DNA from: Planctomycetales bacterium
GTDB taxonomy: Bacteria > 4484-113 > JAFGCY01
Assembly: GCA_024645305.1 (NCBI GenBank)
Contig: JAHEFU010000190.1
Location: forward strand, 1-5,821
DNA length: 5,821 nt
Direction of reading: 5' to 3'
Shown: in pieces, positions 5,074-5,821 of the stretch
Layout of the letters: each line of letters begins with the position of its first letter
Numbering within the stretch: the stretch's first letter is position 1
Program-made: the position numbers and the translations under genes
The notes under the pieces: model-generated
Told to the model about the DNA's origin: nothing
Databases searched by the model: none
What the model saw: the letters and a program-made list of their open reading frames with translations, nothing else

Positions 5074-5743
5074 GCTCAGCCTCCTGCGCATCCTCTGGAT
5101 TTTTCTGCTCAGATGTATCTTCTGATTCCTGATCCTTTCGTTGCCGCATCTCCTCGAACTTGCGACGCGATTCGGAGGCAGGCTGCGTTGCTGACATCAC
5201 GTTGAATACGCTTCCACCAGGAACAGTGGACCAATCTGTCAGGGGCTGCAGAGGATGAAGAGATATGTAGTCCTCAATTGGGCCGTTTATGCTAATGACA
5301 AAGGTCATAGGCCGGGGCTTCCACAAACCTGAATAGAGTTCCGGTGGACATTCCTGCATAACGCAATCACCAGGTGAAAACTCGCTGTTCTCCCATTTGA
5401 TGGGTTCCCAGTTATTGAAGGGGTTTGCCGGCCAGTTGGAAACAATCCCGGCGTTGCGGAGCACCTCACTGTCGGTAGGCAAAGTTCTGTTGGTATCTGA
5501 ATAAATGATCACGCCGTCGTAGATAACGTACATGGCACAAAACAGGTATTTTTCCACTTCTTCCTGCGTCCATTCACTTGCGTCCTTGTTCGTCAGAGTG
5601 GATTCCGCATCAGCCAGATCCTGTTCCATGTGCCGCAGCCATTCGGCAACCAAAGCTCTGCGCGATTCCCCAGCCCGGGCCGGGGCATGGTGCAGCAATA
5701 GCATTCCTGCTGCCAATACCAGTGAAAAAATGATTTTCTTCAT
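5066..5743 (-). CDS. Exported protein with pseudopilin-like tail features, unknown function
   Basis: The 225-aa product has a signal peptide (MKKIIFSLVLAAGMLLLHHAPARA) with a likely cut after residue 24. Residues 30-65 look helical (EWLRHMEQDLADAESTL). The central region carries LPTDSEVLRNAGI (88-100) followed by WPANPFNNW (104-112), which resembles the loop before the C-terminal sheet of major-pseudopilin-like proteins; two cysteines (127, 132) are close together and could form a disulfide. The last 36 residues are a charged, disordered-looking tail (ESRRKFEEMRQRKDQESED). The N-terminus is an ordinary signal peptide, not a type IV prepilin leader, so the pseudopilin likeness is only suggestive. 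The start is supported by AGGAG spaced 6 nt before ATG 5743. It is the first gene of a two-gene unit. Confidence 0.8.
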   Translation of the reverse strand: MKKIIFSLVLAAGMLLLHHAPARAGESRRALVAEWLRHMEQDLADAESTLTNKDASEWTQEEVEKYLFCAMYVIYDGVIIYSDTNRTLPTDSEVLRNAGIVSNWPANPFNNWEPIKWENSEFSPGDCVMQECPPELYSGLWKPRPMTFVISINGPIEDYISLHPLQPLTDWSTVPGGSVFNVMSATQPASESRRKFEEMRQRKDQESEDTSEQKNPEDAQEAEHD

Positions 5744-5782
5744 ATTTTTCTCCTGAGGATTCAGATTGCATAAAACACTAAC

Positions 5783-5813
<31 letters not shown>

Positions 5814-5821
5814 ATTTAATC

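Overview
The window comes from a bacterial chromosome. Shine-Dalgarno sites, a textbook sigma-70-type promoter, rho-independent terminators and Sec-type signal peptides all fit a Gram-negative bacterium with a GC-rich core genome. The lineage cannot be fixed from the sequence alone. The intergenic repeats (an ACCACAAAG-type inverted repeat and an ACCCTGC heptad repeat) are of a kind I associate with environmental bacteria with large intergenic spaces, but that is only an impression.

Layout. (1) Positions 2-724 (+) hold the 3' part of a transglutaminase-like cysteine-protease-fold protein, with its Cys/His/Asp triad visible. A strong rho-independent terminator follows at 819-866. (2) Positions about 867-1493 contain no convincing gene but several repeats and structures: an inverted repeat bracketed by near-identical 24-bp direct repeats (878-1019), a nested palindrome (1205-1279), two further hairpins, and ten tandem 7-bp units (1371-1440). 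(3) A near-consensus promoter (TTGACA, 17 bp, TATTAT) followed by a CTAG-rich operator-like array drives a compact + strand operon at 1567-4029: a 60-aa DUF4177-like protein, a YtrA-type GntR regulator, a slipin (SPFH membrane scaffold) with two well-supported in-frame starts, and a two-TM protein with a PH-like C-terminal half. The operon ends at a 13-bp terminator hairpin (4075-4111). (4) A small two-TM protein (4127-4462, +) begins right after that terminator from a GTG with no Shine-Dalgarno site. (5) The last 1.3 kb is visibly less GC-rich. It carries a convergent, translationally coupled minus-strand pair of exported proteins (5743 to 4609), one with a charged tail and one Cys-rich. A (CAA)10 microsatellite lies just upstream of them.

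How the parts may work together. The GntR protein probably represses its own promoter through the CTAG array, so the operon would be an inducible membrane or envelope response unit: sensor-regulator, slipin scaffold, and a PH-like membrane partner standing where an NfeD protein often sits beside slipins. The two adjacent hairpins and the short overlapping reading frame between the regulator and the slipin suggest post-transcriptional tuning. The exported pair looks unrelated and may have been acquired separately. The operon and the structured intergenic block are the parts most worth a second look. Nothing here proves a new system.
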